A stretch of 64,000 bases of DNA from positions 248,001-312,000 of the forward strand of contig JARGXX010000111.1 in assembly GCA_030374765.1 (NCBI GenBank), given 5' to 3'. Position 1 is the first letter of the stretch. The number at the start of each line of letters is the position of its first letter. A program made the translations under genes and the position numbers. The DNA comes from Agarophyton chilense (taxonomy: Eukaryota; Rhodophyta; Florideophyceae; Gracilariales; Gracilariaceae). This document shows positions 47,350-57,050 of this stretch, piece after piece. The notes below the pieces were generated by a model. The model saw only the letters and a list, made by a program, of their open reading frames with translations, searched no databases and was not told the origin of the DNA.

Positions 47350-47939
47350 AAACTGTTCTCAAGCTTTGAGGCAAAAGTGTATTCCCAGTGGGTACCTCTT
47401 TTGTAGCTGATATTTCAGTAGATGAAAGTCAAACTTCGAACTCAAGGCTCAAGATACTTATGCATGTCTTTGCTGATAGTATGTGCGAAATCTCCTTGTC
47501 AGCCAAACAAGCTAAAAGAATAAGGATCGTCAATTTAATCATTTCCTACTTGCAACAATCTAGCCAGCTCTCTACGTTCGTATGCTAATAGAACTACACT
47601 CGCTCACCGCTCGCGCTTAAACAAAAGAAATACTATTTGAAACAACAACATTTCTAAGGATTTATTGTAAAGCATTCATTAATTGTAATTCCACGCGAAG
47701 CCCATGCGAGCGCCTAAGTCTAGCTAGCCCTAGCCGGTTTAACCCATCCTCCGTCAAACCCATCTCCACGCCATACAACCCCAGGACCCAAGAAGTCCCG
47801 ATGAGGTCCGAAAATCAGAGTTTTTCAGAAATTATTGATTTTATACAGAACTTTTTGATTCTGATCAATTTTCCGTCCAACACTGAAATTGACCCACCGA
47901 GAAATCACTAAGTCCTGGAGCCTCCCTTAATTTCTGCTC

Positions 47940-48530
47940 CTAGCCTCCTCTAGTGCTTGCACGTTCTCCCGACCCCCCAACCCAAGCGGATGGCGTAACG
48001 TTGAATAACGTTGCTGCCCTGGCAATAACCGCCTCGAACTGAAGTCGCTGGGCGTCTGTCAAAGTTTTCATGAACCCATACAACTTATGAGGCTATATGT
48101 AGAGTTTAAAATTCTTATCTGACGCCCAACGACCTCTGTTCTTTATTTCATGGTCGGTGAGGCGACCATATAATTTATCAGTTGTGGCACCGCCAAACCG
48201 CAGCATGTGAGGGGTAACACTTTGTGTTATCGAAAGTCGCGCAGCGGCACGCCGAAGATGCTCCCTAAATCGTGCTGGAGGCATTTTAAAAAGCTTATGT
48301 TCCCTTAATACCCTTTTTCCTTTCTATCAATCGAGACAACAATACTGCCATAGAATATGGCCGTATTGTTACTGCCTCGTTTCGGCCGCGCTTTGAAATA
48401 GAAATATTCATGCTTCCATAGTGCGGCCTTTTCCTTGACAGATCGGGTACCACAATATCGTCAATTCCAAGTCCCAACAGATCCCCAAGACGGAGATACC
48501 CATCGAACTTCTTTGGGACCGCAAAAACTC
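47940..48530 (-). pseudogene. Tyrosine recombinase C-terminal half, DIRS-like copy 3
   Basis: Begins in the Arg I region (GYLRLGDLLGLGIDDIVVP), continues SISKRGRNEAVTIRPYSM and then FREHLRRAAARLSITQSVTP with the HMLRFGGATTDKL HxxR motif, and ends GRWASDKNFKLYI at a TAG (48093-48095) where copy 2 has Gln. The same frame continues past the TAG (PHKLYGFMKTLTDAQ) to a stop at 47940-47942. The Trp of GRW, usual in the family and absent in copy 2, is present. A frame break at about 48290. Confidence 0.78.
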
Positions 48531-48570
48531 CCTTCGTTACTTCTGCTTGTTCCCTTTGTAACGATATTAT

Positions 48571-50115
48571 TCACACTCCCTCCAGCTTTTCAATAAGCCT
48601 TTTGTATGCTCCTCCTTCAACCCCAAAGAAGGGGTTCCGGAGGGCCTCTCTTTCCCGCTTCGGTTTCGCTTGTGATTCTCGCGACTCATAAGCGACCCGA
48701 ATATCTTCTGGCAATAATGTCAAGACGTCCGCAGACGCCCCCAGTCCTTCGACCGGCAATGACACCAGGTCAGGGTTGATAAGCTCCCAGGAGTGCTTTT
48801 CACCATAATAAAATATGCCTTCATCCTTAACGACGGCAGCCGCCGCAACGAAATAATTTCGGCGGCATGCTGCCTCCCCGATGTCTCGCAAGAAGGTGGT
48901 CGCTAACCGCTGAACCGCGTTTCTTTCCTCACCTTGAGGCTCTAGAGAGAAGACATGCCCGGCATATAGGCCATTAAGCCCTGCTACAAGTCTTTGAGTA
49001 ACCGTGTCCAGCATGCGCCACTTTGCGTAACGCTGCCTTAGTCGACTATTCATACTAGCTTGTTTTTGCAAATGCCCAAATCCACCTGGGATCGCCCACT
49101 GTAGGGGAAGCAAGTTCCGCACGTCCATTACTCCAAATCCCCCGAGTTGCTGTTGTTGTTGTTTTATTAAATGAACTCCCTAATTCGTCTCCCCGCCACC
49201 CGGGACAGACTTATCTTTTTGGGAGCGCCCCGCGAGTTCACGACGTAATTTTGCAGATTTATGCAGCCTTCGTCGATATTTCTCCGGGACTAGCTCGTTG
49301 TCATCCTCCTCTAGCTCGCGAGCAGCATCCCAGTTGCCTGAGTTCTCCGCCATAATGACGGCTGCCAAACGCCGTAGAGCGACTTAAACTGCCAATTCAC
49401 GCCGGGCTCTCATGATCCCAAACGATCCAATGATACAGTCTACTATTTTGGCAAGACTTGCTGCCTCTCGCTTGCTTCGAAGATTTGTCAAACGCAGAGC
49501 CTCCACCCACGCCGACACCTTCGTGTAGTTCGTGAGTGCTTTGCGGAGCATAGTCTCCCCCAACAAGAGATCTACCTGCAACGACTGTTCGGGGAAAGGG
49601 CGAGCTGCAAGCTTCGCGAAGAACTTTTTGTTGCTCTTCTTATTCTCGCTTGTAGCCCCATCTGTAGCGGCCTCCGGCTCCGAATCAGAAGAGCTCCCAC
49701 CGAAGTTCGGGCAGTCAAACCCTCCTTCAGCTAAAGCTCTACCCAAATCCTTCGCTAGATCACGGCCGCCAGAACGCTGCTTCCCCTTCAGACGCTTGAT
49801 TTCCCCTTCCAGCGCTCCTTGCTTTTTGAGCATCTTGGCCTGCCCTTTCTGCACAGCAGAAATGGTCGACAATAGAACACCAAGCGATTCAGGTTCCTTG
49901 AGCGTCTTCGGAGCCTCCTCAGCCTCAGAGCTATCAGAGTACTCGTCGCCACTCTCATCTTCCTCGTCAGTGTCTTTTTGCCTTTTTGAACCACTCGATC
50001 CACCAGGAGCCTGTCCGGTTCCGTCGTCTTTGCCGGCAACACTCATTGGGTATGTCCCATCTTGGATTCTCCATAAGAGATCATTGAAATATCCCTCTTT
50101 TGGGATCCCCGTCAA
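48571..50115 (-). pseudogene. Gag-like protein of DIRS-like copy 3
   Basis: 49384-50115 (243 codons) starts MTGIPKEGYFNDLLWRIQDG. An acidic Ser/Glu/Asp region and a Lys-rich coiled-coil-like helix follow (SAVQKGQAKMLKKQGALEGE), then the conserved KKFFAKLAARPFPEQSLQ and MLRKALTNYTKVSAWVEALR. One TAA near 49384 interrupts it where copy 2 has a sense codon; 49180-49368 continues in the same order (MAAVIMAENSGNWDAARELE). A poly-Gln tract (about 49150-49170) leads into 48571-49128 (185 codons, GLGASADVLTLLPEDIRVAY). The start at 50115 fits the leader block just upstream. Confidence 0.65.
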
Positions 50116-50186
50116 TTCCTTTCTGAGAGCCTCAAGCTAGCAGGTCTATACTGCTCCGGAAGGCCGTCCCAAGCCAAACAGCAGGC

Positions 50187-50370
50187 TACTTTAACCCATA
50201 GCAGAGGCTTGCGCATTAAGGAGGGCTGCTCCCGACTGTGCGCGTAACCTAAAAAGGTCCAGCCGTCACCTGACCCCCATACTAGTGGAAACTAGGTCTA
50301 GGCCTCGTATCAGCCAGACCCCTAGGAATTACCCTAGTGGTACATGGTCGGACCTTGTGATTGCCAAAAT
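50187..50370 (-). promoter_or_regulatory. Conserved leader block upstream of gag, copy 3
   Basis: Minus-strand counterpart of 34850-35050: TATGGGGGTCAGGTGACGGC, then GGACC, TTTTTAGGTTACGCGCAC and GGGAGCAGCCCTCCTTAATG. It lies about 70-250 bp before the gag start in both copies. Absent from copy 1, where the matching interval is deleted. Confidence 0.5.
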
Positions 50371-50633
50371 CACCAAGTCTTTTCTTACAGCTGTCCGTCG
50401 TGTCCATCTGTCCACGTGTGGTATTTATGTGGATTGAAGGAGGAAAACAGTCCTGAGAGAGTTCTCCAGTCAACCCGCAACAATACACACGGACAGCAAG
50501 ACACAAACAAACAGCACCAACGACTTCTTTTACATCTCTCAGGACTCACCCACACAGAGAAGATAAAATTCTTCTCCGCAGCCCAGCCAGAATATTCAGA
50601 AAAAATTCCAAAATCCTGACCAGAACTGCAAAA

Positions 50634-51244
50634 TTTGAATTCTTTCGCTTAATAGCGTCAGAAATCGTGATTGAAAACATCTCCTTAATAGCATCTGATT
50701 TCATACCCCCAAGGATCACTCCTTGACTTTCTCCATTAGACAGTTAATACTGCCCGGCCGGAACCGCGAAGGAGGTGGAGATAAGATTCAATCCGGCCCG
50801 TATCTTCCTGACTAATTAATCCCCCTCGGCAACTCACCCTTACAGCTTAAAAACCCTTCTCGGGCCTCACCGCGACGGAAAATATGAGAAAGGTGACATT
50901 ATTTAAGATTGTAGATTCTACATGACGCCTAATCAATTACGGTTGTGCCCGAGGCATATAGTTTCGTCCTCATCACACTCGCAGTCTTTCATAACTTAGT
51001 CATCAATATAGTCTCTAAAACTGGTCGTGCTCGTGGTGTACTCCCCACATCACACTTGCAGTCCCACCTTTCCCACTAATTTGAATTCTTCCGCTTACTA
51101 GCGTCAGAAATCGTGATTGAAAACACCTGCTTGATAGCATTTGATTTCACACCCAACAAGGATCACTCCTTGACTTTCTCCGTTAGCCAGTTAATACTGC
51201 CCGGCCGGCACCGCGAGGAGGTGGAGATAAGTTTCAAACCGACC
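50634..51244. repeat. ~165-bp direct repeat upstream of DIRS-like copy 3
   Basis: 50634-50796 and 51080-51244 share TTTGAATTCTT, TAGCGTCAGAAATCGTGATT, AAGGATCACTCCTTGACTTT, GTTAATACTGCCCGGCCGG and GAGGTGGAGATAAG. The ~280 bp between them contains a weaker internal duplication (TCATCACACTCGCAGTC / CATCACACTTGCAGTC). It may be a duplicated terminal repeat of the element or two adjacent remnants. Confidence 0.8.
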
Positions 51245-51904
51245 ATGTAGAGGCGTCTTGGATTGTTTCACTCGGAAATAAAATTACCGACGCATTCGCT
51301 CGGTAATAAAACATAAGGGATTAGATTGTCATAAGCAACCGGGTTTGCCTTAAAGATGACAATTGCCTTGTACGGGAAATGATCTGCTCGAAAATTTCCT
51401 TTGGTAGCAAGTTCGTGACATTATCAAGTGATTCACTTCAGATTGTGCTGGTAGTCCGTCCTAAACTTAGAACCAATAGAAGCACTGCTTTCATCAAATT
51501 CTTAAATTTTTCAATAACTTAAGAACGGCTAATTCGACCCAGATATACGACTGAACGCACTGCGTCAGGGCCGTTCAGCTCCTAAGAATGGATTGGAATT
51601 CCTTACATTCCTGCTTCATGTAGGAGGGTCTAAAATCCCTGCTGTCTTTTTACATGAAAATTCTCTTCTTCTGCACTTTTTTCAAAATGAATCTTGCTAC
51701 AGTACAACGAGCTCCGTTCTATTTGATAGAATCGAAAAATCCTAAACTGACCTTTCTTGAATAAAAACTAATGTTATATTGGAAACAAGGAACGATAGTC
51801 TACAAGAGTGAAACGACACCGTTGCGCATATCATTCCCGGGCACTTTCCAACATATCTCAGCGCTGAGAGAGTCACAGATAATGATCAACAAGATCGATT
51901 AAAG

Positions 51905-52190
51905 TACACTATAAAGCGGATAATCTTGTAAAAGGGTTATTTTAGTTCGCTCTTCTCGATTCAGTCTATGTTTTTCTGTTCATTTTTATTGTGTGGAAGC
52001 ACTTCTGAATTTTTTTCGACGCATATCACATTCTTCAATGAAAGCTCTTCCATTTTCTACAAAAAGTTCTATAGAAGCTTGTAGAGGCCTTTATATACGT
52101 CTACTACACAATTTCGTTTCCAGATGCATTTGACGACCTTCAAGAAACTTTTAAAACCTCTCCTATCAACTTTAGAACTGCTCGAGTCCA
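51905..52190 (-). repeat. 3' LTR of the copia element (approximate)
   Basis: Shares with 56760-57050 the string AGTTCTATAGAAGCTTGTAG / CGTTCTATAGGAACCTCTAG, then ATACGT, TACACA and GTTTCCAG in the same order and spacing. It directly follows the RNase H end, as expected for a 3' LTR. Edges uncertain. Confidence 0.6.
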
Positions 52191-52889
52191 AGTATTTGCA
52201 CATATAGTTCGTGCTTAAGTTTTCGAAGAGCCATCGTAAAAATATTGGCCATCAAAATTTCTGTATGGCAGTAATTGATTTCAATAAAACTGTGCTGCAC
52301 ACATTCTTGAATATAAAAATGCTTAATAGCCATGCGTTTTGGTTGTCAACGACTTCCTTCATTTTTAGAACTAGATACTGCTGATTGAATCTCCACACAC
52401 GTAGTTACTGGTGAAAAAGTGGCATCTGTCATTCCATAAATCAGTTTTGGGACCAATATCCCTTCTCTCACTGCTTTACATAGTTCAATCAATTTGGCTT
52501 CCGTAGTCGATAAAGAAACATGGTTTTGCTTACGGATAGTCCACGATATTAAACCATTTTCAGAATAGCTGGCACATCTTGAAATTGATTTTCGCTGCTA
52601 GGTACTTCCCCAAATTGCATCACGAAATACTTCTACAGTGTTTCTTTCTTTCCGGGTACAAAAATATATAGATCTTTCCTTTTCTGTTTGTAGCGTAATA
52701 TTCTTCTGCAAGCAGACAAGTATACCAACATTCATTAGAAAAATTATCAGAATATTGGCTGATATTAGTAATTTCATAAGCCGAGTCTGGTCGCGTTGAA
52801 AGCACCAGGTATATAATAGATCCAATTAATTTTCGAAACGGGTTGATTCCATTCCTGTAACCATATCTTTTGGTTTTAAAAAGAAACAT
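52191..52889 (-). pseudogene. pol: Copia RNase H and end of RT
   Basis: 52620-52889: NPFRKLIGSIIYLVLSTRPD and YEITNISQYSDNF match the conserved end of copia RT ('YrxxvGsLmYLxxxTRPDiaxxvxxxSqf'). Continuing in other frames: DAIWGST (like 'DaDwAGs'), NGLISWTIRKQNHVSLSTTE and AKLIELCKAVRE, the copia RNase H core, then a KHFYIQE stretch like 'KHIdixxHFiRE'. Stops and shifts are present. Confidence 0.78.
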
Positions 52890-53039
52890 TGCTAGGTTCT
52901 AGAAAGGTATTAATTGATTTGCTGTTTTCCCTACCAACTATTTTTAAAACAATATTCAAATATTGCCACTGAGTCAGTTTCATTTTTTCTTCTTTCATAG
53001 TTTACTCCAATTTTGTTTCAAGAATGTGGCTGATTTTTC

Positions 53040-53540
53040 TTAGGACCTTCACAAAGAAAGTGAACTTATTTTTTTGACGAAATTCATTGAATTAATGTCC
53101 GCAGTGGATATGACAAGGTCATTTACATATAAAGCAAAAACTATTAGATGTCTATTTTTGTATCCTACAACGATTTCATTATCTGCGTTACCATTTTGTG
53201 AATTCAATGTCTCCAATTACTGAGCAAACTACTTTGCATCAAGCTCTTCGTCCCTGTTTTAAACCATAAATAGGTTTTTGCCATTCGAAAATATGAGTCG
53301 GATATCTTGTACTTTAAAATCTCTTTGGTTGCTTCATGTATAGTTCTTCTTCTAATACTTGATTTAGAAATTTGGTTTGGAAAACCAATTGACCTATATG
53401 CATTTAAAGCTGCATAAAAAAATCAGGCATCATTCGCAATAAAGCCATTCTTACAACTGGTGCACATTTTCAAAAAATCCCTTTCATATTTTCTGTGAAA
53501 TCCCCTGCACACCAGTTCTGCTTTTTCCTCTCTCTGGTTT
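53040..53540 (-). pseudogene. pol: Copia reverse transcriptase
   Basis: In broken frames the minus strand gives APVVRMALLR (about 53510), LEEELYMKQPKRF (about 53320-53360), HIFEWQKPIYGLKQGRR (about 53240-53290) and LYVNDLVIS (about 53110-53140). These match copia RT 'PVxRmxtiR', 'LxEEiYMxQPxGF', 'LxKxlYGLKQaxRxW' and 'lYVDDlxi'. The active-site Asp of YVDD is Asn, so RT is dead. Confidence 0.78.
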
Positions 53541-53559
53541 TCTGGTTCCTAGCAAGTTC

Positions 53560-54510
53560 CTGTGGTTGAACTGTTTTGTTCAATTTGTTCTTCAGGAATG
53601 GTTTTTTCTGCGTTTAGTTCTAAAACATCCTCATTTGAGAGCTCCAAAAAAGTAGCATTTGCGATTACTATAAGCCTTGTTGTACTGTTGTCCCTAAATC
53701 TGTAGCTCTTCGCTTCATATTCAATAAAAGTGCATGTTTTTGATTAAGCATCTCATTTTGTTCGGTTTGCCATCGGAATAAAAACATGAGCTATACATCC
53801 AAAAACGTTAGGACTGGAAAGGTGCAGCTTTTTTCCGGACCATTTTTCTTCAAACCCCATGTCCCTAACATTTTTGTTCGAATAATATTTCTCATTTTGT
53901 CATCTATCTGTACGGCATCAGCCCAAAATGCTTTTTAGAAACATTTCGATATTAAAGCATACATAGTGTTTTGTTTCGACTCGAAGCATTTCCTTTTTGT
54001 TGAGGCTGGTGAAGAGCTGTCGGCTCATGAACAATTCCGTGGGATTCAAAGCATTCTTGAAGTTCTGTAGAAATATGTTCTGCCCTTTTGTCACTGCGAC
54101 TTCTTTTCATCGAAAGTCCAGTTTCATTCTTTTCTCTTTCAATGAATTCCTTCCCCTTTTGCATCGTTTCGTTTTTGTTTTCAAAATATATTCAAAGTAC
54201 TTCCCAGTGTAACTATCTGTGCACGTGACAAAATAAGATTTTCACCCTTCTGACAGAGTTTCGATAAATTGACAGAGGTCTGTGTGAATTAACTCCGGCT
54301 TGAATTTCAGTTGAAATTCTTTAAGAGATTTAAATGACTTTGAAACCATTACTATCAAAACACATCCCTTACACAATTCCTCATGTTTTGGTTCTAGTTT
54401 CGTCGTTATTCCAAGAGCAATATCTTTCGATATTATTCTATTTGAAATTGAAATTGATTCTCTAGAGTGTCCTAGTCTCGCATTCCATATTTCATACTTT
54501 TCCTGTGTTG
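53560..54510 (-). pseudogene. pol: Copia integrase with GAG-pre-integrase domain
   Basis: About 54400-54500: EIWNARLGHSRESI followed by CKGC, the GAG-pre-integrase zinc region (His of 'WHxRLGH' now Asn). About 54230-54310: ELIHTDLCQFIE, then SYFVTCTDSYTGKYF, the first catalytic Asp region. 53952-54164: MQKGKEFIEREKNETGLSMK, then RSDKRAEHISTELQECFESH and GIVHEPTALHQPQQKGNAS, the 'RSDnGxEyxxxxxxxxcxxxGIxhexTxpxxPQqnG' stretch. The Glu position after PQQ is altered. Confidence 0.75.
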
Positions 54511-54728
54511 AAGATAAGAAAAAAAAATTTTCCTTGAGTTTTCTAGGTTTCGAGGCAGTACGCTGGTGATCCGTTTTGAACGTTTGAAATTTTTTTCTTA
54601 TATCGTTTTGAAATTATTTTATAGTACTCTTCCTGAAAATGAACAGTATGTTCAAATTCATCAAGTGTTTTAAAAGATAAAGTTTTAACAGCAATTCCGG
54701 GTACATCACAAAACTTTAATCCTTGATT

Positions 54729-55110
54729 TTACTTTTCTTTCAGTTTGTGCATTTCAGCATTTCTTTTAATATTTGAAGTGACTCTGGTTCCATCTCCAAG
54801 GCGTTGGTGATAGGGTCTATTCTCTGTACTCTGTTGGCGACAGACCACATTTGATTGTTTTTCATGTGATACGATGCTCTTGAATCTAAGTATAGTGTTT
54901 TTGACAGTTTTGAGTCTTCGGAATAAGCCTTTAAAACATTTCCAGCCTTTTTTCTGTAAACATTGATGTATTTGTCGAATTTCCAGTCCGGTTTCTATTT
55001 TCGTAGAAATCATTTTTCTCATCCTTTCTTTTTGTGCGACAGTCTAGAATTCTATGTACTTTTTTCTCATAGTAGTGACAGTTAAAAGGAAAGTCTTCGT
55101 ATTTTCCTTG
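54729..55110 (-). pseudogene. Copia protease and Gag zinc knuckle
   Basis: About 54850-54890: LYLDSRASYHMKNNQ, the copia protease 'LDSGAxxHM' site with Gly changed to Arg. About 55036-55085: FNCHYYEKKVHRILDCRTKR, a CCHC knuckle (C-x2-C-x4-H-x4-C) with the second Cys replaced by Tyr. Both catalytic or metal sites are therefore damaged. Confidence 0.65.
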
Positions 55111-56550
55111 AAGGGAATTTTCATTTTCTTCTATTTCTTAGCAAGAATTTTTCCTAGACTTTTCCCGCAAGATTCTGGCATGAAGTTCGCCGAGTATTAG
55201 TTTTTGTGCCATTTTGTCTAGTGTTACTTAAAGTGTAGTATTCTGCACTGTCGGAATGCCGATGGAAGATTTTTTTGGCTAAGTATGATGATACCCATAA
55301 GTTAGTGCAACGGCTAGGATGAAGATAAGAAGTGGAATCCCGCAAATGGTCCGTGAGGTGGTATGTTACACGGGGGGTCTTGGTCTGCCACGGCGCATCC
55401 GATTTGACCCTTTGCAGGGAAATATCGGATTGGCAACGGTGCATATAGTGGGTAGCCACGTGGCTTTCAGGCCTGCTCTTCGTAGGCGGACGCCCATTTA
55501 GAGCTAGTTATCCCGTACTAATCGGCTCACAAAGTCTATATCTAGATATTATTATGTGCGGCGCTCACCGCTGTGCACCATACTTAAGGCACAGAGGGGA
55601 GCGCCGACTCCAAAGTGAAGGAGACAACAAACGGGTTCACAACTCACTTTTTCCTTGTTCAGGATTTTTTAACCGGAGATCCGGACAAGCTATAACAAGT
55701 AGTTGTCTGTTCCATAGTAACAACCACCCTCATTGGCGAGTGGGGCCTTCAAACCCCCATTATAGCTCGCTAGTTTTGTGCTGTACCACCCCTTCCCCAT
55801 AGCCGCAAGTACCCATTCGGCATTCCCGAACACTATCGCAGGTGTCTGCTCTCTCCGTAGAGCGGATGCTACAAAAACACTTTCGCATGATTTGGTTAGA
55901 CTTCTTCATAGACTCGTAATGTATTCTTCTTTTGTTTTTTAACACCCAGTTGATGTAGTCCAGTTTTTGAACGGTTTAGTTCTTCAATATGTTCCTTTGC
56001 GGAACCTCCTTCTTTTAGCTTCTTTGAAATAAACTGTTCTTCTGAGTCCATTTCAATTGCAAATCCTTTGTTTTCCTAAACTTCCTACAATGATTTTTAT
56101 GTTTCTGTTCTCGTCTTACCCAGTTCGACAGAAACCATTTAATTGTCATCTCCTGAAAGACCGATATCTATCAAAACCTTTTTCATTTGCAGTAGTCTTT
56201 TCTTCTGTTTGTATGACTTCTATCCAAGAGTTTTTCATCTTCAAATAATTCATCACTCTGAATTTCAATTGAGACATGTTGCCTCCGGACAGATTCTCAA
56301 TTCTAAATTCATTCTTTTCCTCCATGTTCATTTTGTTTTTGTTGTTGTGCATTTTCAATAATTCCCTTAATTCTTTCATATTGCGATTACCATTTCTCTT
56401 TTCTTTCATGTTCTCCGAAAAGCTGTTACTAATATAGAATAATATCAGAAAGTTCTGATTTTGGGCGATTGTTATCGTTTTTGGAACGGTTTTGGCACGA
56501 TTCTGGTCAGTTTCGGTTTCGACTTCCAAAGATTTTGATAAATCAATCAC
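55111..56550 (-). pseudogene. gag: Copia gag, split by an insertion
   Basis: 56146-56550 contains RIENLSGGNMSQLKFRVMNY followed by LKMKNSWIEVI, the start of a copia Gag ('fxxLxGxNyxxWkxxmxxyLxxxdlWxvi'). About 55950-56060 gives EEQFISKKLKEGGSAKEHIE then LNRSKTGLHQLGVK. About 55160-55235 gives KLILGELHARILREKSRK ('LTLeeVxxrLlxeE'). The order is right, but the last two parts are separated by about 640 bp more than expected. The homology to Gag resumes after the interruption. Confidence 0.6.
55270..55905. other. Apparent ~640-bp insertion inside copia gag
   Basis: This stretch is GC-richer than the surrounding copia element and interrupts Gag homology. It contains a compact segment with CGGCGCTCACC... 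and GGGGAGCGCCG about 45 bp apart, which could form a hairpin (near 55560-55610). I see no coding potential above 82 codons and no clear terminal inverted repeat or poly(A). Origin unknown: a MITE, SINE or captured genomic fragment are options. Confidence 0.35.
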
Positions 56551-56759
56551 GGTTTTTGCATTTTACAGGACGATTTTCGGTTTCCGCGATTGGAATTCTT
56601 ACAATCCTGTACTTTAACCGTCGATGTTGACGGTTTTGAACGAATCTATACCTCGCTTGAGTAAGTCTCGCCTTTTCTGATAACACTTCTATTAACGTTG
56701 TGGTATACTTTTAAATGGTGAGTAGAATAGTCTTGTTCGTAGTCTGGGCTCATAACCAA

Positions 56760-57050
56760 TGATGGCTTAAATAACACTAGAATGCAGATAATTCTGTGAA
56801 ATGATGACTTGAGTTAGTTTTTCTAGACTTAGTCTCTGTTCTTCTAGGCTTATGTATACCTTTAAAGCACTTGAAAAATGTTCTAGAAGTAAATCATTTG
56901 GTTCTAAGATAGTTCTTGCATTTTCTTCATAGCGTTCTATAGGAACCTCTAGAGGTTTCTAAATACGTTTATTACACAAAGCAGTTTCCAGTTATACTCT
57001 GAAACCTTCTAGATTTTTTAAAGAATAACACGCATTGAAATACCCGTTCT
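56760..57050 (-). repeat. 5' LTR of the copia element (approximate)
   Basis: Partner of 51905-52190. The two also align over TTAGT...CTTAGTCTCTGTTCTTCT...AGCACTT in order. No primer-binding site complementary to a known tRNA could be confirmed on its left. Confidence 0.6.

Larger units (their letters stand above)
47690..51244 (-). mobile_element. DIRS-like retroelement copy 3, lacking RT and RNase H
   Basis: Minus strand: a duplicated ~165-bp segment (50634-50796 and 51080-51244), the conserved leader block (50187-50370), gag (48571-50115) and the C-terminal half of the recombinase (47940-48530). The gag end (EKLEGV, stop near 48571) lies only about 40 bp from the recombinase FDGYLRLGDLLGLG region, so RT, RNase H and the recombinase N-terminus are gone. 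Gag is longer and better preserved than in copies 1 and 2 and belongs to a separate subfamily. Confidence 0.78.
51905..57050 (-). mobile_element. Ty1/copia LTR retrotransposon remnant
   Basis: Minus-strand gag, zinc knuckle, protease, integrase, RT and RNase H in Ty1/copia order (integrase before RT), between two diverged LTR-like segments (about 51905-52190 and 56760-57050). Coding sequence is AT-rich and broken in every gene. About 640 bp of dissimilar, GC-richer sequence interrupts gag at about 55270-55905. Confidence 0.82.

Noticed and set aside
49532..50140. A 202-codon plus-strand frame opposite the copy 3 gag.
   Set aside because: It mirrors the acidic, Ser-rich and Lys-rich gag on the minus strand, has no counterpart in copies 1 and 2, and is best explained as a complement artefact.
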